A stretch of 37,039 nucleotides of DNA from JBJSXF01 sp046086225 (GTDB lineage: Bacteria; Actinomycetota; Acidimicrobiia; IMCC26256; PALSA-610), in NCBI GenBank assembly GCA_046086225.1, contig JBJSXF010000067.1, positions 1 to 37,039 of the forward strand. The letters run 5' to 3'. Numbering within the stretch: the first letter of the stretch is position 1; each line of letters starts with the position of its first letter. A model generated the notes under the pieces. It did not search any database. It saw only the letters and a list, made by a program, of their open reading frames with translations, and was not told the DNA's origin. Of the stretch, positions 8,190 to 19,653 are shown in pieces. Position numbers and translations under genes: made by a program.

Positions 8190-8195
8190 ATGGTA
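8190..8195 (-). promoter_or_regulatory. Candidate leaderless promoter (-10) of def
   Basis: In the 31-base gap between priA and def, TACCAT on the minus strand is followed by exactly 7 bases and then the def ATG. In actinobacteria a TANNNT box at that distance typifies transcripts that start on the first base of the start codon. No ribosome-binding sequence is present, which agrees. No clear -35 is seen. Confidence 0.45.
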
Positions 8196-8213
8196 CCGGC
8201 GCCCGACCCGACC

Positions 8214-9902
8214 TCAGACTCGAGGCGGGTCGACGGCGGCGCGCACGCGACCGACCGCGCGGCCCGCCGCCACCGCCGGACCGAGCGCGGCGCCGAGGTC
8301 GTCCCAGTCGACGGCGTGCACGAGCGCCCGGCCGCCGTCGGGTCCGAAGACGCGGAGTCCGAGTCCGGTGGCCGCGGCGGCCGCGACCGCGAGCGGCTCG
8401 TCGTCACCCTGGAGCTCGGCCAATCCCCCGAAGGGCGGATAGCCGAGGATGCGCCGGGTCTCCGCCTCGGCCGCCGCGACCTGGGCCGGGTCTCCGTCGA
8501 CGAGCGCGCGGACGACGACGTGATCGGGGATGCGGGTCTGCACGAGCAGGAGCGTCTCCGAACGTGGACGGCCGGCGAGGAGCTGGGCGCCCCGGGTCAC
8601 GAGCCAGTGGGCCTGGGCCGCGGCGCGATACCGCGGCGCGAGCAGCTCCTGGTCGAGGTCGAGGTAGGCGACGAGCGCCGGACGGCTGCGGCGGACCGCC
8701 GTGCGGTGGAGCACCGCCTCCGTGCCGATGTAGACGTCGGCGCCCGTGGTCGCCTCGGTTGCGGCGTCGACGTCGACGACGGTCCGTCCGGGTAGCAACG
8801 CCGCGAGCTCCTCGGCGATGCGCGTCACGCCCGCCCGGATCAGCCGGGGTCGACTCGACCCGCACTCCGGGCAGACGAGCGGCCGGTCCGCGTCCGGATC
8901 CCACCGGATGAGATGGGCGCCGGTCGCGCACGCGAGGAGGCGGAAGCGCCCGCGCCGATTGAGGACGCAGACTGCCGGACCGTTCGCTGCGTGCAGCGCC
9001 TCGGCGAGCGACTCGGTGAGGAGCCCGGCACCCGGCGGCTCGGCCCCGCGGTCGACGACCCGGACCCGGGGCCAGCCGTGACGCTCCTCGTCGCGCGTCG
9101 GGGCGGTCACCGGAGTCGCCGCGACCGCGAGCGCGTCGACGGTCGGCGCCGCCGAGCAGACCGAGAACGGCACGCCGAGCCGAACGGCCCGCTCCCGGAG
9201 GACGTCACGGGCGTGCCAGGTCGGTGCCCGCTCCTCCTGCAGCGCCTCGTCGGCATCGTCGAACACGACGGCGGCCGCGAGATCGGGGACCGGGGCGAGC
9301 GCCGCGATCCGCCCGCCGACGACGACGCAATCGCCGGCGGCGGCGCGTCGCCAGGCCGTCGTACGTTCGGCGTCGGACGCGGCCGAATGGAGCAGCGCCA
9401 CCCGCTTGCCGTTCCGGGCGAGGCGCTCGGCGAGGTTGCGGGCCCGACCGGCGTCGGCGACGCACAGCACCGTGGAGCCGACCGCCGCGCACGCGTCGAG
9501 CGCGAAGTCGAGCCGGTCGACGAGGGGTGGGATCCGCACCACCGTCTCGTGGCCGGGGCCGGACGGCTCGATGCGTCGAGGTCTCGGAGCGGCGCCGAGC
9601 GGCACGTTGTTCGGCGCCGAAGCAGAGCGCAGGACCGCGACCCGCGGCCCGGCCCACCGCCGTGCCGTCCAGGCCGTCAGGCCGACGACGTCGGCCGGCG
9701 GCCCCGCCGAGACCGCGCCGATGATCGGGAGCACCTCACGGCCCTCGGGGTCGACGTCGAGGTCGACCACCCAGCCCCGGACCCGACGGCCCTGGAGACC
9801 CACGCGGACGATCGTGCCGAGCGGGAGATCGTCATCGAGGCGGTAATCGAAAGCGCGGTCGACTGCCGTGACGTCGGGGACGACGCGGCAGACGCCCGTC
9901 AA
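8214..9902 (-). CDS. priA: PriA-like primosomal protein N', probably helicase-inactive
   Basis: PriA recognises stalled forks and reloads the replication machinery. This 562-residue protein keeps the N-terminal DNA-binding start (VCRVVPDVTAVDRAFDYRL) and the overall layout. The Walker A glycine-lysine loop is missing: the position around residues 140-147 reads AAVGSTVL. The DEAH box is replaced by VVFDDADEA (212-220), followed by the family's THARDV-like WHARDV. The zinc region is reduced to Cys325 and CPEC (344-347), against eight cysteines in E. coli. Loss of ATPase motifs is known in actinobacterial PriA, so it is probably a structural restart protein. The start is a TTG overlapping the metK stop as TTGA. 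Confidence 0.88.
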   Translation of the reverse strand: MTGVCRVVPDVTAVDRAFDYRLDDDLPLGTIVRVGLQGRRVRGWVVDLDVDPEGREVLPIIGAVSAGPPADVVGLTAWTARRWAGPRVAVLRSASAPNNVPLGAAPRPRRIEPSGPGHETVVRIPPLVDRLDFALDACAAVGSTVLCVADAGRARNLAERLARNGKRVALLHSAASDAERTTAWRRAAAGDCVVVGGRIAALAPVPDLAAAVVFDDADEALQEERAPTWHARDVLRERAVRLGVPFSVCSAAPTVDALAVAATPVTAPTRDEERHGWPRVRVVDRGAEPPGAGLLTESLAEALHAANGPAVCVLNRRGRFRLLACATGAHLIRWDPDADRPLVCPECGSSRPRLIRAGVTRIAEELAALLPGRTVVDVDAATEATTGADVYIGTEAVLHRTAVRRSRPALVAYLDLDQELLAPRYRAAAQAHWLVTRGAQLLAGRPRSETLLLVQTRIPDHVVVRALVDGDPAQVAAAEAETRRILGYPPFGGLAELQGDDEPLAVAAAAATGLGLRVFGPDGGRALVHAVDWDDLGAALGPAVAAGRAVGRVRAAVDPPRV

Positions 9903-11089
9903 CTGAGCGCGCGGCGCAGCTCGTCGGCGTAGGGCTCGACCTGCTCCCAGGTGAACCCCTCCCCGTCGGTACGGCCGAAGTGGCCGTACGCGGCGGTGCG
10001 CTTGTAGATCGGGCGCCGGAGGTCGAGCCGCTCGATGATTGCCGCCGGTCGCATGTCGAAGACCTCGCGTACGGCAGCCTCGATCCGCTCGGGCGCGACC
10101 TCGGACGTGCCGAACGTCTCGACCATGATCGAGACGGGCCGGGCCACACCGATCGCGTAGGCCACCTGGGCCTCGCAGCGCCGGGCGAGACCGGCAGCCA
10201 CGACCGCCTTCGCGATCTGCCGGACGGCGTACGCCGCCGACCGGTCGACCTTGGTCGGGTCCTTGCCCGAGAACGCACCGCCCCCGTGGCGCGCCATGCC
10301 CCCGTAGGTGTCGACGATGATCTTGCGGCCGGTGAGACCGCAGTCGGCGTGGGGACCGCCGAGCTCGAACTGCCCGGTCGGATTCACGAACACCTCGAAG
10401 TCGTCACCCGCGAACTGCTCGGGCAGCGACGGTCGGATGACGTGCTCGATGAGCGCGGGCCGGAGCTCGCCCTCGATGTCGACCCCCGGGCCGTGCTGGG
10501 TCGAGATGAGCACGGTGCGCAGCCGGGTCGGGACGCCGTCGCGGTACTCGATCGACACCTGGGTCTTGCCGTCGGGCCGCAGGAAGTCGACGGTGCGGTC
10601 CCGGCGGACCTGCGCGAGCCGGGCCGCCATACGGTGCGAGAGCCAGATCGGCATGGGCATGAGGTCGGCGGTGTCGTCGCAGGCGTAGCCGAACATCATC
10701 CCCTGGTCGCCGGCCCCGACCTCGTCGTAGGAGTCGCCGTCGCCCCGCTTCTGCTCGAACGCCTTGTCGACCCCCATGGCGATGTCGGGTGACTGCTCGT
10801 CGAGCGAGACGATGACCCCGCAGGTCTTGCCGTCGATGCCGAAGGCGGCGTCGGTGTAGCCGATCCCGCACACGGTGTCGCGGGCCAGGCGGGCGACGTC
10901 GAGGTGCGCGTTGGTCGAGATCTCCCCGGCCACGACCACGAGACCGGTCGTGACCATCGTCTCGCAGGCGACCCGCCCGGTGGGGTCCTCGGCCAGCACT
11001 GCGTCGAGGACGCTGTCGCTGATCTGGTCGGCCATCTTGTCGGGATGACCCTCGGTGACCGACTCCGAGGTGAAGATGTGACTGCTCAC
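9899..11089 (-). CDS. metK: S-adenosylmethionine synthetase
   Basis: MetK makes S-adenosylmethionine, the cell's main methyl donor, from methionine and ATP. The 396 residues carry TSESVTEGHPDKMADQISD at the N-terminus, the signature GAGDQGMMFGYA, and the ATP-phosphate motif GGGAFSGKDPTKVDRSA. The open frame extends upstream of the real gene. The GTG at 11089 was chosen because GGAAGGAG lies just before it and the family N-terminus starts there. The 28-base gap to coaBC leaves no room for a SAM riboswitch. The neighbour rsmB is one of many consumers of its product. Confidence 0.97.
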   Translation of the reverse strand: MSSHIFTSESVTEGHPDKMADQISDSVLDAVLAEDPTGRVACETMVTTGLVVVAGEISTNAHLDVARLARDTVCGIGYTDAAFGIDGKTCGVIVSLDEQSPDIAMGVDKAFEQKRGDGDSYDEVGAGDQGMMFGYACDDTADLMPMPIWLSHRMAARLAQVRRDRTVDFLRPDGKTQVSIEYRDGVPTRLRTVLISTQHGPGVDIEGELRPALIEHVIRPSLPEQFAGDDFEVFVNPTGQFELGGPHADCGLTGRKIIVDTYGGMARHGGGAFSGKDPTKVDRSAAYAVRQIAKAVVAAGLARRCEAQVAYAIGVARPVSIMVETFGTSEVAPERIEAAVREVFDMRPAAIIERLDLRRPIYKRTAAYGHFGRTDGEGFTWEQVEPYADELRRALS

Positions 11090-11117
11090 TGCGGCTCCTT
11101 CCGGCAACCGCCGGATC

Positions 11118-12314
11118 CTAGGCGGTGGCCCCCGGAGCAGCAGTGAGGAGCGCGACCACCCGGTCGAGCACGACATCGGCCAGCGCGGCCTTGGTGAGGA
11201 GCGGGATCTCCTCGACCCCACCGGCAGCGTCGAGCAGGACCGCCCGGTTCGTGTCGACCTCGAACCCGGCGTCGGCCGCGCTCACGTCGTTCGCCACGAC
11301 CAGGTCGACCCGCTTGGCCGCGAGCTTCCCGGCCGCCCGCTCCCGCAGGTTCCCGGTCTCGGCCGCGAAGCCCACCACGACCTGGCCGGGCTCGCGAGCG
11401 GCACCGAGCGCAGCGAGGATGTCGACCGTGGGTTCGAGGACGATCTCGGGCACGCCATCGGCCTTCTTCAACTTCTCGGCGGCGACGAGCCGGGGCCGGA
11501 AGTCGGCGACCGCCGCGGCCATCACCACGACGTCGGCGGCTCGTCGGGCCATGACCGCCTCGTGCATCTCGGCGGCACTCTCGACCCGCACGACCTCGAT
11601 GCCGTCGGGGACGGCCCGGTCGGCGGTGGTCACCAGAGTGACCGACGCGCCGCGGCGGGCCGCGGCCGCGGCGACGGCGTGGCCCATCTTCCCCGATGAC
11701 CGATTGCCGACGAAGCGCACGGGATCGATCGCATCGCGCGTACCGCCCGCGGTCACGAGGACGCGGCGGACGGCGAGCGGACCCGGCTTACCGAGCCGGG
11801 CGAGGACGGCCTCGACGATGCGGGCCGGATCGGCGAGCCGCCCGGCACCGATGTCTCCGCCCGCGAGGCGCCCGGACTCGGGCTCGACCACCTCGACCCC
11901 GCGGCGCCGCAGCGTGGCGAGGTTGTCGGCCACCGACGGGTGCTCCCACATCTCGGTGTGCATCGCCGGGCAGACGATCACCGGGGCCCGGGTGGCGAGC
12001 AGCGTGGCGGTCAGCAGATCGTCGGAGATGCCGGCCGCGTAGCGACCGAGCAGTCCGGCGGTGGCCGGGGCGATCACGACGAGATCGGCCGACTGGCCGA
12101 GGCGGGTGTGCGGGATGGGGTCGTCGTCGTCGAACAACGAGGTGCGAGCCCGTTCCGACGCCAGGGCCGAGAAGGTCAGCGGACCGACGAAACGAGTGGC
12201 GCCCTCGGTGAGGACCGGAGCGACGTTCACCCCGGCGTCCACGAGCCGACGGCACACCTCCACCGCCTTGTACGCGGCGATCCCGCCGCAGACGCCCAGG
12301 ACGACGCGGGCCAT
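11118..12314 (-). CDS. coaBC: Bifunctional phosphopantothenoylcysteine decarboxylase / synthetase CoaBC
   Basis: CoaBC joins phosphopantothenate with cysteine (CoaB) and decarboxylates the product (CoaC) on the way to coenzyme A. In 398 residues, the flavoprotein CoaC domain (about 1-180) shows GVCGGIAAYKA, the catalytic-type His69 in PHTRLGQSAD, and CPAMHTEMW (115-123). The CoaB domain follows, with VTAGGTRDAIDPVRFVGNRS, AAVADFRP and GFAAETGN. PAMN of the E. coli enzyme reads PAMH here; the same variant occurs in mycobacterial CoaBC. The ATG at 12314 follows rpoZ after 13 bases. The older name is dfp. Confidence 0.96.
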   Translation of the reverse strand: MARVVLGVCGGIAAYKAVEVCRRLVDAGVNVAPVLTEGATRFVGPLTFSALASERARTSLFDDDDPIPHTRLGQSADLVVIAPATAGLLGRYAAGISDDLLTATLLATRAPVIVCPAMHTEMWEHPSVADNLATLRRRGVEVVEPESGRLAGGDIGAGRLADPARIVEAVLARLGKPGPLAVRRVLVTAGGTRDAIDPVRFVGNRSSGKMGHAVAAAAARRGASVTLVTTADRAVPDGIEVVRVESAAEMHEAVMARRAADVVVMAAAVADFRPRLVAAEKLKKADGVPEIVLEPTVDILAALGAAREPGQVVVGFAAETGNLRERAAGKLAAKRVDLVVANDVSAADAGFEVDTNRAVLLDAAGGVEEIPLLTKAALADVVLDRVVALLTAAPGATA

Positions 12315-12327
12315 CGTCGGGCGCGGA

Positions 12328-12645
12328 TCAGGCCGAGGTCTCGGGCTCGATCTCCGACGCAGCCTCGGACTCGTCCTCGGCGACCTCGTCTTCGCCCGGC
12401 ACGATCGGCTCGTAGGTGATCTTGCCCGCGCCGACTTCCTCGAGTGCGATCGAGAGCGGCTTCCGGGACACCGAGGTGACCTGCGGCGGCACGATGCGAC
12501 CGAGGCCCTCGCCCAGCTGGTTGTAGTAGTCGTTGATCTGGCGGGCCCGCTTGGCCGAGAGCGTCACGAGGGTGAACTTGGAGTCCACCCGCTCCATGAG
12601 TTGCTCGATCCGGGGCTCCATCAGCGACGGCCGTCGGTCGGTCAT
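12328..12645 (-). CDS. rpoZ: RNA polymerase omega subunit
   Basis: The omega subunit aids assembly and stability of RNA polymerase by clamping the beta' C-terminus. The 105 residues contain KFTLVTLSAKRARQIND, then YYNQLGEGLG and PLSIALEEVGAGKITYE, all typical of actinobacterial RpoZ. A strongly acidic tail (about 83-105) ends the protein and is not diagnostic. Its ATG overlaps the gmk stop as ATGA. The gmk-rpoZ-coaBC order is widely conserved. Despite its size the call is secure. Confidence 0.95.
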   Translation of the reverse strand: MTDRRPSLMEPRIEQLMERVDSKFTLVTLSAKRARQINDYYNQLGEGLGRIVPPQVTSVSRKPLSIALEEVGAGKITYEPIVPGEDEVAEDESEAASEIEPETSA

Positions 12646-13235
12646 CGGACTTCCTCTCCTCCGCGGCGACGCAGCAGGATAGCCGAGATCTCGTCGACTG
12701 CCCGCTCCACGTCGTCGTTGACCACCACGGCGTCGAAGACGCTCGCAGCGATCTCCTCCTCGGCATCGGCCTCCTGCAGCCGCCGTTCGATCGATTCGGG
12801 CGTCTCGGTCCCCCGCCCCTCGAGCCGCCGCCGTTGCTCCTCGCGGCTCGGTGCGGCCACGAAGACGAGCAGGGCGTCGGGCCGCGCGGCCCGCACGGCC
12901 CGGGCCCCGTTCACGTCGACCTCGAGGAGGATGTCAGCGCCCGCCGCCAGCCGATCGCGGACGTACGCCGCCGGGGTGCCCTTCAGGTCGCCGTATACCT
13001 CGAACCACTCGAGGAACCCTCCGGCGACCCGGAGCGCCTCGAAGGCGTCCCGGTCGACGAAGTGGTAGTCGACGCCGTCGACCTCGCCGGGCCGGGGCGC
13101 CCGCGTCGTCCAGGAGACGGACCACCCGAGCCCGGGCTCGCGTTCGCGCAGACGCGCGCCGAGCGTCCCCTTGCCCGCGCCCGAGGTGCCCGCGAGCACG
13201 AGCAGCACACCGGGCCGGGACGACTCGCTAGCCAA
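12642..13235 (-). CDS. gmk: Guanylate kinase
   Basis: Gmk phosphorylates GMP to GDP. The 197 residues include the P-loop GTSGAGKGT (16-24), SVSWTTRAPRPGEVDG and DYHFVDRDAF of the GMP-binding domain, and LLEVDVNGARAVR. The given start is a TTG at 13235 that overlaps the mihF stop by 8 bases. A GTG at 13208 (residue 10) would also keep the whole P-loop, so the exact start is uncertain. The order mihF-gmk-rpoZ is an actinobacterial hallmark. Confidence 0.95.
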   Translation of the reverse strand: MASESSRPGVLLVLAGTSGAGKGTLGARLREREPGLGWSVSWTTRAPRPGEVDGVDYHFVDRDAFEALRVAGGFLEWFEVYGDLKGTPAAYVRDRLAAGADILLEVDVNGARAVRAARPDALLVFVAAPSREEQRRRLEGRGTETPESIERRLQEADAEEEIAASVFDAVVVNDDVERAVDEISAILLRRRGGEEVR

Positions 13236-13554
13236 ACCGGGAGAGCAGCGCGCGCCGCTGGTTGGGGCCGAGGCCGCGCAGCCGTCTGGTCTCGGAGATC
13301 TCGAACTCGCGCATGCACTGACGGGCGCGGACCTTGCCGACTCCCGGCAGCGACTCGAGCATGCTCACGACCTTCAGCTTGCCGAGCACCTCGGCGTCTT
13401 CGCCCGTACCGTCGATCTCGTCGAGGAGCTCGCGCAGGGTGAGGACACCGATCTTCAGGCGCTCCTTCACCTCGGCCCGCAGCCGCCGGGCCCGGGCCGC
13501 CTTCTCGAGGGCGACGCGTCGCTGCTCTTCGGTCAGGTCGGGCGGGGTGACCAT
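13228..13554 (-). CDS. mihF: Integration host factor, actinobacterial type (mIHF)
   Basis: mIHF is a small nucleoid-associated DNA-binding protein unrelated in fold to the proteobacterial IHF. The 108 residues start MVTPPDLTEEQRR, have a long basic first helix (KAARARRLRAEVKERLK), and end with the helix-two-turn-helix part containing LESLPGVGKVRA and LRGLGPNQRRALL. The frame runs further upstream, but the ATG at 13554 has a GGGAGG sequence about 10 bases before it and fits the family length. It lies between pyrF and gmk, as in Mycobacterium and Streptomyces. A 77-base gap before it carries a candidate promoter and an inverted repeat. Confidence 0.95.
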   Translation of the reverse strand: MVTPPDLTEEQRRVALEKAARARRLRAEVKERLKIGVLTLRELLDEIDGTGEDAEVLGKLKVVSMLESLPGVGKVRARQCMREFEISETRRLRGLGPNQRRALLSRFG

Positions 13555-13583
13555 CGTTCGCGCACCTCCCGCACTCCACCGAG

Positions 13584-13620
13584 GGACGGACGTTCCGTCC
13601 GGAATGAGCGGGTGAGCATA
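13584..13620 (-). promoter_or_regulatory. Candidate mihF promoter with inverted repeat
   Basis: On the minus strand TATGCT (13615-13620) could be a -10 box just past the pyrF stop. It is followed by a 7-bp inverted repeat, GGACGGA and TCCGTCC around 3 bases (13584-13600), near the expected transcript start. The repeat may be an operator, possibly for autoregulation. No good -35 is seen and no T-run makes it a terminator. Confidence 0.3.
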
Positions 13621-13631
13621 GCCAGCAGGGA

Positions 13632-14333
13632 TCAGGCCCCGACCGCCGCCGCGACCTCCTCGTACGCCCGGCGGGCCGCCCCCGCCGGATCGTCGGCACC
13701 CGAGACCGAGCGGCCGATGACGAGGACGCTCGCTCCCGCGGCAGCTGCCGATCCCGGCGTCGCCACCCGCACCTGGTCGTCGGCGGCACCGTCGGCGAAG
13801 CGGATCCCGGGAACCATCGTGACCAACCCGGCATCGGCCGCGCGCACCCGGCCCACCTCGGCCGCGGCGCACACGACACCGCCGCAGCCCGCCGCGATCG
13901 CGGCCTCGAGCCGCGGAGCGAAGGCCGAGGTGTCGGCGTCGCTCGTCAGCACCGTGACGGCCAAGGCGACCGGCGCGGGGCAGTCGGCGGCCCGGGCTCC
14001 GTCGGCCAGCCCCTCGACCCCGGCGCGCAGCATCGCCACCCCGCCCGAAGCATGGAAGTTGAGGTAGCGCGCGCCGAGTCCGCCCAGTACCCGGGCCGCC
14101 CGGCCGACCGTGGTCGGGATGTCGTGCAGCTTGAGATCGACGAACACGGCGAGCCCCTGGTCGCCGAGCGCCCGGACCGCGTCGGGTCCGGCCGCCGCGT
14201 AGAGCTCCAGTCCGACCTTGGCCACCCCGAACCACGGGGCGACGGCCGCGGCGAGCCGCCGGGCCGCATCGAGATCGGGGACGTCGAGCGCGATCGCCAA
14301 CCGGTCGCGAACCACGGAATCACTGACGTTCAT
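13632..14333 (-). CDS. pyrF: Orotidine 5'-phosphate decarboxylase
   Basis: PyrF decarboxylates OMP to UMP, the final step of de novo pyrimidine synthesis. The 233 residues carry the catalytic signature FVDLKLHDIPTTV, with Asp66, Lys68 and Asp71. The phosphate-binding end shows VTMVPGIRF and VIGRSVSGADDP. The length is that of the shorter bacterial type rather than the mycobacterial type of about 270 residues. Its ATG overlaps the pyrD stop as ATGA. It is the last gene of the pyr operon and precedes mihF by 77 bases. Confidence 0.96.
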   Translation of the reverse strand: MNVSDSVVRDRLAIALDVPDLDAARRLAAAVAPWFGVAKVGLELYAAAGPDAVRALGDQGLAVFVDLKLHDIPTTVGRAARVLGGLGARYLNFHASGGVAMLRAGVEGLADGARAADCPAPVALAVTVLTSDADTSAFAPRLEAAIAAGCGGVVCAAAEVGRVRAADAGLVTMVPGIRFADGAADDQVRVATPGSAAAAGASVLVIGRSVSGADDPAGAARRAYEEVAAAVGA

Positions 14334-15252
14334 CGGAGCCCTCCGGTGAGGTCACGGACGCGGGCCACCCCGTGCTCGGCGCACCAGGCCACCAACTCCT
14401 CGGCGATCCGCAGCGGCGCCCGGGGATCGGCGAAGGTCGCGGTGCCGACCCCCACGGCGCTCGCACCGGCGAGGAGCATCTCGACGGCATCCTCGCCGTT
14501 GCTCACCCCGCCGGTGCCGATGACCGGCACGCCGGGGTGGGCGGCGGTCACCTCGCGGACGCAGCGCAACGCGATCGGTTTGATGGGCGGACCGCTCAGA
14601 CCCCCCGTCCCGGCCCCGAGGCGAGCCGTGCGGCGCTCGGCGTCGATCACGAGACCCCGGACCGTGTTGACGAGCGTGAGCCCGGTGGCGCCGGCCCCGA
14701 GCGCCGCCCCCGCGATGACGGCGAGATCGGTGACGTTCGGGGAGAGCTTGGCGAACACCGGCACCCGCCCGGCGAGCACACCCACGACCGCCGCCGTCGC
14801 GGCGGCAGTCGGCTCGGCGTCGTGCGCGAACACGTGAGCGTGATCCTTCACGTTCGGGCACGACAGGTTGACCTCGATCGCGACGATCCGCTCGCACACC
14901 GGGACGAGCGCGGCGGCCGCCGCTTCGTAGTCGTCGACGCTGTGACCCCAGATCGACGCGATGATCCGGGCACCGTGGGCTTCCAAGTCGGGGAGATCGC
15001 CGGCCATCCACTCGTCGATCCCCGGTCCGGGGAGACCGACCGAGTTGAGCATCCCACCCCCGGCCGCCCCGGTGACCCGTGGGGCCGGATTGCCGTTCGT
15101 GGCGAAGACGGCAACGGACTTCGTGGTGACGGCGCCGAGCCGCTCCGGCGGGCAGAGTCGGGCCAACTCGGCCCCGTGGCCGAACGTGCCCGACGCGGTG
15201 ACGATCGGGCCGGGCAGGACCAGCGGCCCGAGCGCGACCGAACAGTCGACCG

Positions 15253-15256
<4 letters not shown>
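14330..15256 (-). CDS. pyrD: Dihydroorotate dehydrogenase, class 1B-type catalytic subunit
   Basis: PyrD oxidises dihydroorotate to orotate with FMN. The 308 residues resemble the Bacillus type: PGPIVTASGTFGHGAE near the N-terminus, GGGMLNSVGLPGPG, NLSCPNVK with the class 1 catalytic Cys133, FAKLSPNV and TGGLSGPPIKPIALR. There is no N-terminal membrane helix as in class 2 enzymes. The start is the GTG at 15256, overlapping the carB stop as GTGA; the open frame upstream is carB out of phase. Class 1B enzymes normally work with the iron-sulfur flavoprotein PyrK. No pyrK lies beside it and there is no room for one. Confidence 0.95.
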
Positions 15257-18558
<3,302 letters not shown>

Positions 18559-18561
18559 GGT

Positions 18562-19653
18562 TCAGCGACCTCCCATGAGCGCAGCGAACTCGTCGAACAG
18601 GTACCGGGCGTCGTGCGGACCGGGCCCGGCCTCGGGGTGGTACTGGACACTGAACGCCCGTAGTGCCGGCGTCCGCACTCCCTCGATGTCACCGTCGTTG
18701 AGGTTGACGTGCGTGACCTCGGTGCCCGGCGGCAGCGAATCGACCGCCACCGCATAATTGTGGTTCTGACTCGTGATCTCGACCCGACCGGTCGGGACGT
18801 GCCGCACCGGATGGTTGCCTCCGTGATGGCCGAAGCGGAGCTTGAACGTCTCGGCCCCGAGTGCCCGCGCCATGATCTGGTGACCGAGGCAGATCCCGAA
18901 CACCGGCACCTCGCCGAGCAGCATTGCCACGTTCGCGGCCGCGCCGGCCACCGCCGCCGGATCCCCGGGGCCGTTCGAGCAGAACACCCCGTCGGGGCGC
19001 CGGGCGAGCACCTCGCCGGCCGGGGTGCTCGCCGGCACCACCTCCACGCGACAGCCGACGGCGACGAGGCAATCGAGGATCGAGCGCTTGATCCCGAAGT
19101 CGTAGGCGACGACCGAGAACGGAGCGTCGGCCGCCCCGACCGTGTACGGCTCGGGCGTGGTCACCCGCGACGCCAGGTCGCAGCCGTCGGTTCCGCCGTC
19201 GGCCCGGGCGGCGGCGAGCAGAGTGTCGCGATCCGCCGGGCCGAACGCGCCGGGCATCGCCCCCGCCGACCGGATGTGCCGGGTGAGGCGCCGGGTGTCG
19301 ATCCCGGTGATGCCCGCGACGCCCGTCCGGCGCAGGAACCCGTCGAGGGGCTCGGCGGACCGCCAGTTCGAGGCTCGCCGAGCCAGGTCGCGCACGATGA
19401 TGCCCCGGCAGTGAGGCGCCGCCGCCTCGGCGTCGCCGTCGCTCGTGCCGTAGTTGCCGATGTGCGGGTACGTGAAGGTGATGATCTGGCCCGCGTACGA
19501 GGGATCGGTCACGATCTCCTGGTAACCCGAGAGCGCGGTGTTGAACACCACCTCCCCGGCCGTCACACCGTCAGCGGACTCGGCCCCGACGGCCTCACCG
19601 ACGAACGTCTCGCCGTCGGCCAGGACGAGCAGCGCTTCGCGTGCTGCGGTCAT
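18562..19653 (-). CDS. carA: Carbamoyl-phosphate synthase small (glutaminase) subunit
   Basis: CarA hydrolyses glutamine and channels ammonia to CarB. In 363 residues, the N-terminal CPSase domain shows VVFNTALSGYQEIVTDPSY and ASNWRSAEPLDGFL. The C-terminal class I amidotransferase domain has the full triad: Cys255 in FGICLGHQ, with His339 and Glu341 in QYHPEAGPGPHD. The ATG overlaps the pyrC stop as ATGA. Length and motifs are normal for the family. Confidence 0.98.
   Translation of the reverse strand: MTAAREALLVLADGETFVGEAVGAESADGVTAGEVVFNTALSGYQEIVTDPSYAGQIITFTYPHIGNYGTSDGDAEAAAPHCRGIIVRDLARRASNWRSAEPLDGFLRRTGVAGITGIDTRRLTRHIRSAGAMPGAFGPADRDTLLAAARADGGTDGCDLASRVTTPEPYTVGAADAPFSVVAYDFGIKRSILDCLVAVGCRVEVVPASTPAGEVLARRPDGVFCSNGPGDPAAVAGAAANVAMLLGEVPVFGICLGHQIMARALGAETFKLRFGHHGGNHPVRHVPTGRVEITSQNHNYAVAVDSLPPGTEVTHVNLNDGDIEGVRTPALRAFSVQYHPEAGPGPHDARYLFDEFAALMGGR

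Noticed and set aside
11090..11117. Possible SAM riboswitch before metK.
   Set aside because: Only 28 bases separate coaBC and metK, far too few for any known SAM riboswitch.
11118..12314. CoaC domain with PAMH instead of PAMN and no cysteine in the GRLAGGDIGAGR segment, possibly an inactive decarboxylase.
   Set aside because: The same variants occur in mycobacterial CoaBC, so they are typical of the lineage rather than a sign of loss.
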